Source: JBFWWP01 sp050246115 (GTDB lineage: Bacteria > Planctomycetota > UBA8108 > UBA1146 > JAJFFE01). From it: a stretch of DNA of 64,000 nucleotides. Made by a program: the position numbers and the translations under genes. Positions 18,201 through 27,700 of this stretch are shown here, in pieces. Position 1 is the stretch's first letter, and each line of letters opens with the position of its first letter. The notes below the pieces were generated by a model. It saw nothing but the letters and a program-made list of their open reading frames with translations, was not told where the DNA came from and did no database searches. The stretch is taken from NCBI GenBank assembly GCA_050246115.1, contig JBFWWP010000003.1, positions 186,001 through 250,000 of the forward strand. Reading direction: 5' to 3'.

Positions 18201-20567
18201 CGAACGGCAGTGCTCGCACTCGCAGTAGTCCATCGAGCCGAACAGCGATTCCATTGTCGGGAAGTGCTTGATCAACTCGTTCTTCACGCTCTCGCGTACC
18301 TGCAGCGGAGCGGATATGCCCGCAACAGGCGGCTCGCTGTCGAGCTTCTTGGCAATGGCGAACAGGTTATACGTCACGCTGCTCACCTGCTTCGCCTTGC
18401 GACTGACGAGCTCAGGCACTCCCGCCGGCGCGGGCGTCTTGTAGATCTCGAGGTACTTGGCATTGAACAGCGCGATGAACTGTTCGTCGGGATATGCCAT
18501 CACGTCGAAGGCGGACGTCATGCCAAGGCTCATCAGCACCGGCATCGCCTCATTGCTGGGGGTGATCTGATACACCCGCTGCATTACCTTCATCTGCTCG
18601 CCAGCGTCGCGGAACTCCGCCTCCGTCAAGCCATCGCGCACGCCGGGTCGCGATTGCAGGAAGCTCGACACCGGGGTGTCGCCCAGGCGGAATCCCTGCG
18701 CCGTTGCGTTCTTGAGCAGCTTGATTGTGGCGTCGTGGCCGGTTGGGAGCTTGAAGTGCGGGTCCGTCTCCATCAGGCGACCGAGCACCTGCGTCGGGTA
18801 ACTCAGGCGTACCTTGCGCGCCATGTCCTCCGCGTAGGCATCAAGGCGTGCCTCTACCTTCTCGCCTCCGTAGATCGCGGGAATCACCGCCTCGAGTTTC
18901 TTGCGGTCAGCGTCCGTCGGGTTGGCCCGGCGTGCCTGCGGAACGCCCGCTTGCTCGAACACTTCGGTCTTCCACGCGGCGGCGCTATGGAAGTCCTGGC
19001 CCGCCAGCTCGCTGGGATCCTTCAATCCCCTGCCCAGCATTCGGGTGGTCATCGCCTCGCTGTTGCCGGCCAGGAACGCGAGCTTGCCCTGCAACTGCAG
19101 CGTGCGAACTTCCTTACCGTCCAGGCCGGCCTTGCGGGCTTCCTCCCATAGCTGGGTGCCATCTCCTCGATGCTTCAGATAAACCGGCGCGAACTTGTCC
19201 TGCGCGGCTTGCGGCAGACCGGCGGACTTGAGCAGGTCTCCGTAGGTCGATCGAGAGCCGGGCACCGGCATCGCCAGCCGCGTCTTGTTCGCGAACGCGG
19301 TGAACTGCGTCTTGAGTGCCGCGATACCTGCGTCGTCGATGTCGACGACGCCTGCCTCGCGCACCTTCTTGATCGCCATTTCCACGACGTCCGGTTCGAC
19401 CTGGGCAAGCAGCAGCTTGTCGGAGGGCAGACCCGCTCGCAGGAGCCCGTAGAGCGCCTCGGAAGGCAGCCCCACATCGGGATCGGCCGCCAGTCGCTCG
19501 GTGACGGACGCCAGGGCGATCAACCGTGCGTCCCATCCGGTGGCACGGTTGAGGACAGACAGGTCCTGCTGCTGGGCGTCCTCCTTCGCATCCTTCAGCT
19601 TCTTCATGTCGGCGACATGCGGCGTAAGGTCGGCTGACAGGCGACGGTACTCGGCTGCGAGCGGTTGCAGTCTCCTCGGCGCCAGCAGGTTCAAGCGGGC
19701 GCGGTTCTCCGCCGTCAGATCATTCAGCGGCTTGGAGAGCGGGACCTCTTCCCCATCGGGCTTGACTGCACGCACTTCGAGGCTGGCTGCCCGACTCTTG
19801 GCGTCGAACGAAAACGCGTAACGGCCGTCGCCGACTGTCGTGGTCTCGTCCAGAAGGGTCGCCTTGCCGCCAAAATCGCGCCGGTAAAGACGCAGTTTGA
19901 GCTTCTCCGCCGGCTGGCCGTGCTCGAGCAGAATGGCCCCCTCGATCGTCTGGCGATCCGCGGCAGGCGCGGCGATCGGCACCGTGAGGTCGATGGTCTC
20001 AACGGGCTTCGCATTCGGAACCAGTGCGGACGCTGCGATCGTCCTGCCATCTTCACCGATCGCCGACACCTTCAGATTGATGGCATCCACGCCGGGCAGC
20101 GCGTCATGACGGATCGTGTATCGGCCCTCTTCGTCGGCGGTGTCGTCCCCAAGGCGGATCTCACGACGCTCCGCCACATGGCTTGCGCGTACTCGCGCAC
20201 TTTGCAGAGGAACCCCGTCCTCGCGGCGAACGACACCCGTCACCAACCGAAAGGCCGGCGGGCGCTCCTGGTTTAGCAACCCCAACTCGCGCAGCAGCTT
20301 GTTGAACGCGTCCGCGGTCGGGCCGTCCACTTCGCCGCTCGGTTGCAAGTGCCGCTCCCTCTGGAAGATGCTGACCAGGTTTGCCGTGGCCTCCCCGTAG
20401 GACTGTCGCGGCAGGTCGCGTCGCAAGGCTGCGGCGGCCTCCCGACGGGCGCCTTCGTCGTTCGCAAGAATCAAGGCCCGATCGAGCAGCACCTGCAGCG
20501 CGTCGTGCAGGTCGGCCACCTGAGGGCCCGGCGAACGCCGATTCAGGGGATGGGTGATCTTGTTCAT
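12213..20567 (-). CDS. Tc toxin subunit A, N-terminal half (TcA1) with peptidoglycan-binding-like N-terminus
   Basis: N-terminal two thirds of TcA, 2784 residues. Order: residues ~5-100, a peptidoglycan-binding-like helical module (QVADLHDALQVLLDRALI, GEVDGPTADAFNKLLRELG); ~105-270, two Ig/carboxypeptidase-regulatory-like beta modules; ~300-770 helical shell; ~775-800 the VRP1 signature CECEHCRSVLSPAAYLVDLL; a neuraminidase-like/ABC-toxin region near 2225-2400 (EWMKRYRVWEANRKIFLFPE, WRDRLYLFWVTFAD); then after YQDSRHTFFVEPEV near 2600 a Pro/Gly-rich tail of ~180 residues ending where TcA2 begins. No signal peptide, as is common for Tc proteins. The PG-binding module may anchor or guide the complex at the envelope; this is inference. 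It lies 46 bp after the Nudix gene. Confidence 0.88.
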   Translation of the reverse strand: MNKITHPLNRRSPGPQVADLHDALQVLLDRALILANDEGARREAAAALRRDLPRQSYGEATANLVSIFQRERHLQPSGEVDGPTADAFNKLLRELGLLNQERPPAFRLVTGVVRREDGVPLQSARVRASHVAERREIRLGDDTADEEGRYTIRHDALPGVDAINLKVSAIGEDGRTIAASALVPNAKPVETIDLTVPIAAPAADRQTIEGAILLEHGQPAEKLKLRLYRRDFGGKATLLDETTTVGDGRYAFSFDAKSRAASLEVRAVKPDGEEVPLSKPLNDLTAENRARLNLLAPRRLQPLAAEYRRLSADLTPHVADMKKLKDAKEDAQQQDLSVLNRATGWDARLIALASVTERLAADPDVGLPSEALYGLLRAGLPSDKLLLAQVEPDVVEMAIKKVREAGVVDIDDAGIAALKTQFTAFANKTRLAMPVPGSRSTYGDLLKSAGLPQAAQDKFAPVYLKHRGDGTQLWEEARKAGLDGKEVRTLQLQGKLAFLAGNSEAMTTRMLGRGLKDPSELAGQDFHSAAAWKTEVFEQAGVPQARRANPTDADRKKLEAVIPAIYGGEKVEARLDAYAEDMARKVRLSYPTQVLGRLMETDPHFKLPTGHDATIKLLKNATAQGFRLGDTPVSSFLQSRPGVRDGLTEAEFRDAGEQMKVMQRVYQITPSNEAMPVLMSLGMTSAFDVMAYPDEQFIALFNAKYLEIYKTPAPAGVPELVSRKAKQVSSVTYNLFAIAKKLDSEPPVAGISAPLQVRESVKNELIKHFPTMESLFGSMDYCECEHCRSVLSPAAYLVDLLQFVDAEPAVWGNFLAHWKETHGSQEYPHKNAAGDGMKPYDVLVERRPDLPHIALTCENTHTALPYIDIVNEILEYYVANGKLAKEAARDTGDATTAELLAEPQNVIREAYDTLRSARYPLNLPFDLWLETVRKFCDYFETPLHRVLEVLRPDEDLFAPIQNPTNIGNAMVSVGNADAAKLSNGMSCTYLIASTNALSGESKRISTVGAADSGGAGQTTITFVGTWTSAPVAGDRLVSRPLDHRAAIFMESLGLAPAEVDILADPNPLPKWHELYGFATAADATTEATDAATGQRVDLNSAKALSRRLSVTYKEIAEIVQTGFVNPEFSKLGLLYKLDVSVRDAKLYKDEKAFYEANQDLLGVDRSTLSAADQQRFDDLAKKRPNSEFTGWQVLSEVAAFEHRLADLATAFEPPLNVVDLRNAIQAIPFDRVLVLADPDTGCSFDQTTLQYADGTKADAIVFLRINLFVRLWRKLGWSIEETDRALTTFVPQSTPFDGAAGNLTKQPLRTALIYLAHLKALDEKLRVGKQGRLKLLTLWSNIPTTGKKPLYAQLFLNRSVLKSSPVFDHPLGQYLIDATVKLKDHLLALQGALGLTADEIGRILADAGKALDTLELSLASVSLLYRYSQLAKAVKLPVRDLIALKQVSGLDPFKPLLPDPLVTLDQDHPFVQTLEFVKVAEEVKDSGLKIEDLDYLLRHRFDDTGKYRPNREAMLALLKSLSEGVRAIRVEHAVPDEPSALSDDVLRQKLGLALAPDVVERLLGMVNTTAEFTAIRGGVNAADKFGPEIFAAEERIRQVSYKEVPRQEQTLTVRGVLVDPAKTAMRTRFDAVLTAAQKQTFADLLDGVERQAREFFDNQLKKQTLRLDGEAGFLEDADFPKLFAPLDPLTQILSTDTQAEVDFKRAENEKIERENLEELRKRRYRIGQAFLPFLQQRMIRQFIVQTMTAHTGADPVLLESLVGDERLLAVPSALLNEFAATAERGLNATFWASADSTGAPLPAISLVDADTGAKDGAGNPLKPAGADSARLEAYVEVPIPGAYRFYIELDKQNARAELRFPHRAEPVLVKGTAAADHARLGNQPNEYLELKAGVLYRLTLDLTHLNGGDGRLLVQGESVPKGPLSQLALYPAATIEAAERATTLLSKALQMVQSLGLSEREIRYLLTHAADFDGVSLSELPTAAVGDSPAEHTSTAQRFGRFRRLAAYARLKRDLAGGTDDLLGTFEANGTAAADRLDKQIYPLIAKLTRRDEATVEASAEALVKAPAVPAFESERPLWRLWEALQVVERFGVPPAWLLGWSDMVNNATTGARRFELARDAKEAIKARFEPETWQRVAQPIFDKLRPRQRDALASHVMHQHGFDRMEQLYEYFLVDPGMEPVVQTSRIRLAIASLQLFIQRCLLNLEPKVHPSTINAKQWEWMKRYRVWEANRKIFLFPENWLEPEFRDDKTHLFTELEGALLQGDVSSDLVEDAFLSYLKKLDELARLDICAMHIEDNFDPALRVLHVLGRTYSQPHKYFYRRYAHQMWTPWEPVSAEIEGDHLAPVVWRDRLYLFWVTFADQADPNPSTGTATGSKKLTDVTLTEVMTDLKAVVAQKQVDVQLHWSVYLNGEWNTRESGDFSGVITKTVPTSFSRSSVFVHVSKEYDPADGAELGVFVHMSGAINQAFYLAGRNSAPEKEDYGAPSANPPGPLPENKFTSANVPSANRYSGNGALKVSFREWITTEPGKTPPPANPYILKTGDNYTLLPCNNHLTALGVSEDASQGAVNPGAVEAAIKSGLGEIATLMKPVFYQDSRHTFFVEPEVAERTIEEWQEWVTRTPTTEPGWTIPDWWKDIVVIPEIPRKWPIPVPDDPWRSPIHPGSLINPVPDRDWLVNPGSVINFGDVLIGPIGQPGIEIRGGAVPAIGPGRVNAGPGGDLASGSTIVVNDASSFARSGLREIAGGLNVVGGAGFNAALEKNFTDLNRSGFGAGTPGVGRMER

Positions 20568-20613
20568 GGTTGAGTCCTCTATTGTTCTTTATCTCTGATC
20601 AATCTGCTCGACC

Positions 20614-21738
20614 TCATGTCCGCATCCGCTGCTGCTCGGCGGCCTCCAGAAGGTTCCGCGTTTCAGCGTAGTTTGCCCGCGCGACAGCACGCTGGAACTC
20701 CAACCATTCGTGGCGTCGTTCCTTGTCCTTACGCCGCCCCCGACCCACGGCCTGCATCAGGAAGAAGCGCGTGGTAACGACGTTGCCATCGACAGGCCAC
20801 GCCACATCGCCCAGGTCGCGCACGATGCGCGCCCACACGCCGGTTTCCTCGTGCACCTCGCGCACTGCGGTTTCACGGTGCTGCTCGCCTTCTTCGACGT
20901 GCCCCTTCGGCAACACCCATTGAGCCGGATCGTTCGTGGCTTCAACGAGCAGATACTGCGTCTTGCCGCGCTTGGTGCGGAACACGACACCTCCGGCGTG
21001 GGTTGGGCCGCCGGCGGCCGGGGCTGGCTTGTCGAGCGTGACCTTGCCTTCCTTGGCCGTCAGCGTGATGACGGACCAGTAGGCCTGGTTGGTGGCCTTG
21101 TGGCGCTGCTCCATGTAGCGCCACAGCGCCAGCAGGAGGAGACCCAGCGCCACAGGAATGCCGACGACCGGCCATCGGTCTTGCCAGGGCCATGCGGCGA
21201 GCAAGACCAGAAGCACGACCGTGAAGCAGCGGAAGAACTTGGAGTCCGCCTCGAAGCGCTGCACGACGGCCAGGCTCTGCGGGCTTTCGACATTCAGCCA
21301 CGCCTTGCACCACTGAAACGCGTTGATCGCGTCCTTGGCCTGAAGCGTGGCCAAGGTCTGTTCCTTGATCTTGACCGCTCGATTGACCGCGAGATTGCGC
21401 TCACGCTTGAAGACCAGCGAAACGCACACGCGAACCGGCCAGCTCAACACACGTCCTCTGCTGGCAACATGTCTGACCTGCCAATTCAGCGTCCGGTCGC
21501 GGAGCCGGTCGTATATCCCATCCAGCCAGGAGCCGAGCAGAAAGACCAAGTGGCCGAGGAGATAGCTCGCGAACAGGATGGCTGCCCAGGCTTGAGCGCC
21601 GGTGAGCTCGGCATGGCGATCCCCCAGCACGACCGGACCCACATCGTCCATCAGCAGATAGGTGAGCAGTGCGCCCGGCAGCAGGATGGAGAAGAAGTCC
21701 ATCAGGCCGATGAAGAATTTCTGGGGGTCGAAACTCAT
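20614..21738 (-). CDS. Membrane-anchored Nudix hydrolase inside the Tc locus
   Basis: 374 residues in two parts. Residues 1-75 and ~170-205 contain hydrophobic segments (FFIGLMDFFSILLPGALLTY; AWAAILFASYLLGHLVFLL; CFTVVLLVLLAAW; GIPVALGLLLLALW), so the N-terminal half is membrane-embedded with a basic cytoplasmic loop between the pairs. Residues ~245-374 form a Nudix domain; the Nudix box spans 279-301 and shows every consensus residue (G279, the E before the seven-residue spacer, and the REVHEETG core). Such enzymes cleave nucleoside diphosphates linked to another group; the substrate cannot be read from sequence. It lies 42 bp after the tcBC gene and before tcA1 in the same orientation, so it is co-transcribed with the toxin. 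A role in immunity or NAD/ADP-ribose clearance is speculation. Confidence 0.85.
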   Translation of the reverse strand: MSFDPQKFFIGLMDFFSILLPGALLTYLLMDDVGPVVLGDRHAELTGAQAWAAILFASYLLGHLVFLLGSWLDGIYDRLRDRTLNWQVRHVASRGRVLSWPVRVCVSLVFKRERNLAVNRAVKIKEQTLATLQAKDAINAFQWCKAWLNVESPQSLAVVQRFEADSKFFRCFTVVLLVLLAAWPWQDRWPVVGIPVALGLLLLALWRYMEQRHKATNQAYWSVITLTAKEGKVTLDKPAPAAGGPTHAGGVVFRTKRGKTQYLLVEATNDPAQWVLPKGHVEEGEQHRETAVREVHEETGVWARIVRDLGDVAWPVDGNVVTTRFFLMQAVGRGRRKDKERRHEWLEFQRAVARANYAETRNLLEAAEQQRMRT

Positions 21739-21780
21739 CTTCTTTGTGCGCTCAACTTAGTCGCATCCATGGTCTGTCTC

Positions 21781-24700
21781 CTATGGCTCTCCGTAGTTCC
21801 ATCGTGACGGAGGTAGCTGCGATTGCCCCGCGGGAGCTGAATACTGATACCCGTGCGGCCTGATCTGTTGTCCCAGTGAGTTCGTCCTTCCTCGCATGAC
21901 GTTCAGCATCGTCGGCTGGGTTGAAAAGACTTCAATTCCTATGATGTCCTTCGGACCGAGCATTTCCTGGGAAATGCCCATTGTCTCCGCGCCTCTCTCA
22001 ATGCGAAGGTTCTTGGGGTCAATAGCTCCCCTCAACCTTTCAAGAGTGCCGGGCTTGAGGTTGAACCGAATGACAACATCATAGTTTCCAATCCCACTCT
22101 TGGTCGGATAGTCATACACATAGAGCTTGTTTGTTGACACCCACGTAACGGGGTAGTGCTGAGACGACTGGATCCCGCCTTGAGAAAGCGTCGCCTCTGC
22201 TTCTTCAAAGCTCATTCGCCTGAATAACTGATCGGGCGATCTGGTAGCGACCGTTGGAATCTCCTGCACTGGCCTATAGGGCGCTGCCCCAGAGAAGCGC
22301 CCGAGTCTGCGCAACCCGAACGTCAAGACATCAACTCCCCCCCCCGCCGCCCTGAGCGTACCGAATGCTACAAGACTGATACTCGCACCCTCCGCCATAG
22401 CATTTGCGTAAGATCCAATGCCCGAGAAGCGTTGCTGTTGCACGTCGTGAATTGCCAGCCCAGAGCCCGACGCAGCTCCTCCAAACACGCCCAAAGAAGC
22501 AAGCTGATTGAGTAATGGACGCACCCCGGCACGTTCAAGCGTCCGCGTCGTTAGACCGGCGGCGCCAGCGCCGACAAATAGAGGTGCAATATTGAGCGCA
22601 CGTTGACTTGTTGTCAGCCGACGATACGTCTTCCCGCCCCGCCCAGGGGCATTGGCGGGATCAATTCCTCCCGTTAACCCCCCAAAGATGAATCCAAGGG
22701 CCGCCACAGGTATGCCTAAAGCGTATCTCCACCATGGCGTCTCTTCCTTCGCCCCGTCTTCATCAATAAACCCTAATGGGTCATTCCTCACGAAGGCATA
22801 CAAGTTCGGATGCTCGGTATTGCTGATAGGATCACAACTCACCCATCTCCCCAACCACAGCGCACAATACCGTGCCCCGTGGTAGTTGAACCCGTTCTCG
22901 TCATCCCGCTCTTGTCCCGAATACAGGTGTCGCTTCGGTATCTCCGTCTGGCTGCGCACTGCCTGATAGGTCGAAGAGCCGTAGGGTGCATACTCTTCGT
23001 AGGAAATGACTAGTGCCTGCTCATCCAGCTCCAGGCTGGCCGAGCCGAGGTGGTTGCCGAACTGGTAACGGATCAGTTGACGCGGTGCCTGGTCGTCTCC
23101 CGCCATATCGAGCGTGCGCGTCTCCACCATGGCGATGCGCTGCTTGTCGTCCATCACATGCAGCGTCTCGCGCTCCAGAGTGGCCGTGTTCGCGCCAATG
23201 GGACCGTTGTGCTTGCGGAAGACCTCGAAGCCGCCGAGGTAGATGCGCTCTTCGGTGAGGCCCGCTGACTTTTCCCACACCTTGCGCACGCGTTGACCCG
23301 AGGCGTCGTATACGTACCAGGCCATGCCGCCGCCACCCAAGTCGGTCTGGCGCAACTGGTCCTTGTAGTCCCAGTGCATGTTCCGTCCGGGCAGTCCGCC
23401 GCCTAGGTGCGGCATGCGCAACATGTTTCCGTGCGCGTCGTGCTGATAGGCCTCAAGGGGGGAGGCGACTCCATTGCCCACCTTAGTGCTGCTTAGTCGG
23501 TTGCTCTGTTTGCCCCCTTCGATCAGGCTGGATTCGCCGTAGGCGTAGCGACGCGTCCAGCCCGGATGTACCGGGTCAGTACCGCGGTGCTGCATCTGCA
23601 GGAAGTTGCCGACGGCGTCGTACACGTAGCGCTCGATGTACGAGCCCATGGCGTTGCCGTCGTTGGGGCTGAAACGGCCGGCCGCATTCGCACTTAGCAG
23701 GCCCACGCGGCCGGCATCGTTGTGCGAGTGTGCGATTGGCGCTCCGCCCTGCCCCAGGTGCTCTCGGCCGCTGGCCTGAATCAGGCGATAGAGGGCGTCG
23801 TAGGTGTAGTCGTTGCTGGGCTCGACGCGCTTGTTCTTGAAGTAGATGGTCTGCTGCGCGTCATCCTGGATGTGGGTGATGTTGCCGGTGGGATCGTAGG
23901 TGTAGTGCAGGTTCTGCAACTGGCTGCCAGGCCAGCCCGCCACGGGCGGCTGCGGATCGTCACCTGGGAACGCGGCCGGGATGCGACGGGTGAGTAGCCT
24001 GGTGAGCCGGAAGGTGAGCGGGTCGTAGCTGTAGAAGGTGCTGGCGCCGTTCTTGTAGTCGATCCGCTGCCGCTGGCCCTTGGCGTCGTAGTCAATGTTG
24101 GCGACGCCCATCTGTGAGGGCGCTTCGGCGTTGGCGTCCAGCAGGACGCCGGGTTCCGCGCCGCGTTCCAGCCACACATCCACCCGCTCTAACAGGTTGG
24201 CCTCGTTGAACACCGGCTGGATGACGTTGCGCTTGGCGCGGGCCAGGCTGCTGTGCGGCGCGATGGATTGGATGGGGCGGTTGAGGGCGTCGTAGCGGGT
24301 ACTGCCCTCGAAGGTCTCGGCGTCGAGTTGCGGATTGAGCAGCCAATCGGGGATGGCCTTGTAGTCAGCGATCAATCGACGGGTGCTGCGCAGCAGGTTG
24401 CCCTTGAAGTCGTAGGCTTCGATCGGATCGCCGCCCGCATCGAGCCGAGCGTTGGTGGCGACGCCGGCGGAGTCGGAATGCCGGTAGATGCGTGTACGCA
24501 GGTTGAGTCGTAGTGCCCGATCCAGATCCGCTTGGCTTGCAGTGGCCGGGGGTTCGCCGTACTCGATCTTGTCGACCAGGATGTCGCGGTTCAGGGTGCG
24601 CGGGTCGGACTCCGCAGTCGTGCCGCGCACGGTCTGCCCCACCGGACGGCGCAGCGCGTCGTAGGTGGTCGTGAAGTTGTGGCCGCGGCTGTCCCAGGCA

Positions 24701-27700
24701 CGGATGGGCTCGCCGGCAACGTCGTTGAGCATCCAGCGCGCGCCCGCTTCCATACTGAGCTGATGGATACGGTTGCCGAGGATGTCGTAGGCGTAACGCA
24801 TGACGATGCGCTGCTCGAGTGCACCGGTCGGCAGGTGGTTGACGGGGAGCTTGCGCTCGTCGTGCACGGCGCGCTGGTTGCCTTCGATGTCGAGCTCGAC
24901 GCGGGTGGCGAAGCTCTCCTCGGTGGCGTCGAGGTCGTGGCCGGCGCAGACAACGCGGTTGCGGGCGACGGTCAGGAAGGGGCGGCCCAGCGCGTCAAAA
25001 TGCGCGGTGGTCGGCGTGTCCGCATGGGCCGCGGCGCGGGTGGCGGCCGCCTGCTCATGCGGGCCGAGCGCGCCGCCGCTGCGCTGCGCGTGCCAGGTCA
25101 GCCAGGGCTTGGCCGGATCCACGGGCAACGCCTTGAAGTACTCCTCCACGTAGCCGCTGATGTCGGGGTCGGTGCGCGGATCTCCGGTCTGATCGTTGCG
25201 GGCGGCGCAAGTGTCGTTGACGTCGTAGGTGGTCTGCTGCCAGGGGTCGAACACCACCTTCTCGTAGGTGTGGTTCGGGTGCAGCGTGGCGATGACGCGC
25301 TCGGCCGGGTCGTAGAACAGCACCGGACTGACGCCGTGGATGGCATTGAACTCGTAGCCATGCGTCGCGCTGAAGAACGGCTCGTACTGGCGAACCGGCT
25401 TGCCTTTGTTGTTGAAGATGGTCCAGCCGCTGCCGACCCAGCGCGGCGGGCCGATGGCACCGTTTACCTTCTCCGGCTCGGCCTGGATCTTCTTCTGAAT
25501 TTCACGGCCGAAGCCGTCGGAATAGGAGAAGCTGAGCTGGACCTTGAGACCATGCGGCGGCAATGAGGCACTGGCGTGAGTCTCCCGCGCCAGCGTCGCC
25601 GCGCAGGCGGGCTGCCACTGGGTGGGGTCGTTCGGGTTCGCCTGCTGAGTGCGCTGGAAGCGATCGAGGTCGTAGACTATGCGCGTGGTTGCGCCCTGCA
25701 GCAACGTTGGCGCGGGCGCGTGCGGGTCCGCCGCGTCAAGGAAGGCGTCGAGCTGAGCATGCGCAAGGTCAGCCACAAAACCGGTCAGTGTGTCGCCCTC
25801 CACGGGTGCCGGGGTTGGCTTCCCCATCACAGCGGTACCCACCACCATACCGAGCGTGTCGAATACAACTTCGGTCTGGTTGCGGTTCGGATCGCTCACG
25901 AGGCGCGGCTGGAGGACGCGGTAGTCGTTGACGTTCACTATCACGCGGTTGCCCAAGGCGTCGCGGGTTTCGACCATCAGCAGATCATGACCGTCGAAGT
26001 CGACGACGGCGTCCTGGCCGAAGGGATCGCGGTAGCGGCGCGGCAGGAAGAAGTGCTGCTGCGCCTGCGCGTGTTCAATGGCGGCGGCCACATCGTTGGG
26101 GTGGTAGAACCACCGACCGGAAGGAATCCACCAGTGGTCGTCGGCATCGGTCGCGGGGAAGCGGCCGTCGGCCTTGAGCGTCTGGCTTCGCAGGTAGCCG
26201 CCCTGGTTCCCGGCCTGTCCGCCGAGCACACTGGCCGGATCCGGGAGCAAGGGTTCCGTCGGTTGACCCGTGCGAGGACGCTGAAAGACCTGCGCCAGCA
26301 GCCCGGGCGTCAAGGCGAGCTTGTAGCTCTCGCCGGGCAGGCTCAGCGGCTGCACCTCGCCCAGTGGCAACAGAGCGCTCAGATCGTCCCGGCGGTAGAG
26401 CGTGCGCAGCCACTCGATCGGGCGGCGGCACGGGTTGGCGGTGACCGTGGACTCGTAGGCGACCTGATCGGTGAACTTGTGACGCGGCCGGCCGGGTGCG
26501 GCGGGATCGGGTTCGGCGAAGTCGGAGGCCTGATAGCGGCCCGCCACTCCGGCTGGCGCGTAGCCGGTCAGCTCGAACGTGACGGCCTCGCAAGGCAGCG
26601 GGTTGCGGTGCGTCTCGACCGACTCGATGGCGTTGGTGACGCGGTTCTCGGTGTAGGTGAGCAGGGGGGTCGTTTGCTCCTCTTGATCGGTGGGATCGAG
26701 CCCACTCAGGTCTGGATTCTTAACCAGCTTCACGTTCTCCTGCTCGTCGACAACGTGGATCTGCTTGCGTCGTCCATAGCCAATAGCAGCTTGCTTGAGC
26801 ACATTGCCGTAAGCATCCACTTCCAACGTCAGCGCGTGTTGGATGCGCGGGTCGGCCGGGTTGCGCTCGTAGTGGTAGCTGATCGCCTCGCGGGCATGAG
26901 TGAAGAAGACGGCATGCCGGTTGGCACCGCGGGGCTGCAGGGTGCGGATGCTGAAGTTCTGCTCCGTGACCGTGTAGGGCGTGCGGGCACGCTGGACCTG
27001 CTCTGGGGTCGCACCGAGGTGCTCCGCATCATCGGCATAGACCTCCTGCCGCAGCATGGAGCCCTTGAGGGCGCGGCAGGCTTCGCGCTCCTCTTCCAGG
27101 GTCAGCTCAGGTGGGACGATGGTGTCATCGAGCAGAAGTGGCCGGGCGGTATCGACGGTCAGTCCGAGTTCACGGTAGTACTCGCCCTCGAAGTGGCGCG
27201 AAACTCTCTCCCGACCGAGGTAGACGCCAGTGTGGAACCAGGTCTTGGTATGGACCGGCGGAACGTGTGATGCAGCGGCGATGTTGTCTGCCGGGACCTT
27301 TCCATCGGCAAGAGCCGCGAACTGTTCCGTGTCCCATTGCTCCACCATGCCGAAGCCGCGGAACTCGCGCTCCTCCCCGTCGAAATGGCCGTGGTGGTAC
27401 GCGTAGCGGGTGACGAAGCGGTTGCGGCTGATGTGGTCGTAGGTCGTGACCTTCTCGACCACGTGCACCGGGAATGGCAGCCGGGTGATCCACGGTTTGC
27501 CGTCGCGTTTGTCGAGCAGATAGAACTTGGTGGATGGAGCGTAGTCGACGCGGGTCTCGGCACCGAGGTTGTTGATCGTCTTGACCAGTAAGTGCGGCTT
27601 GCGGCGGCCCATCAGATTGACGTAGCGCATCTGCCGCCGCGCATCGCCAGGCAAGGGGGACGACCAGACCAGGCAAGCCGTGCCATCACCGAGCAGGTCC

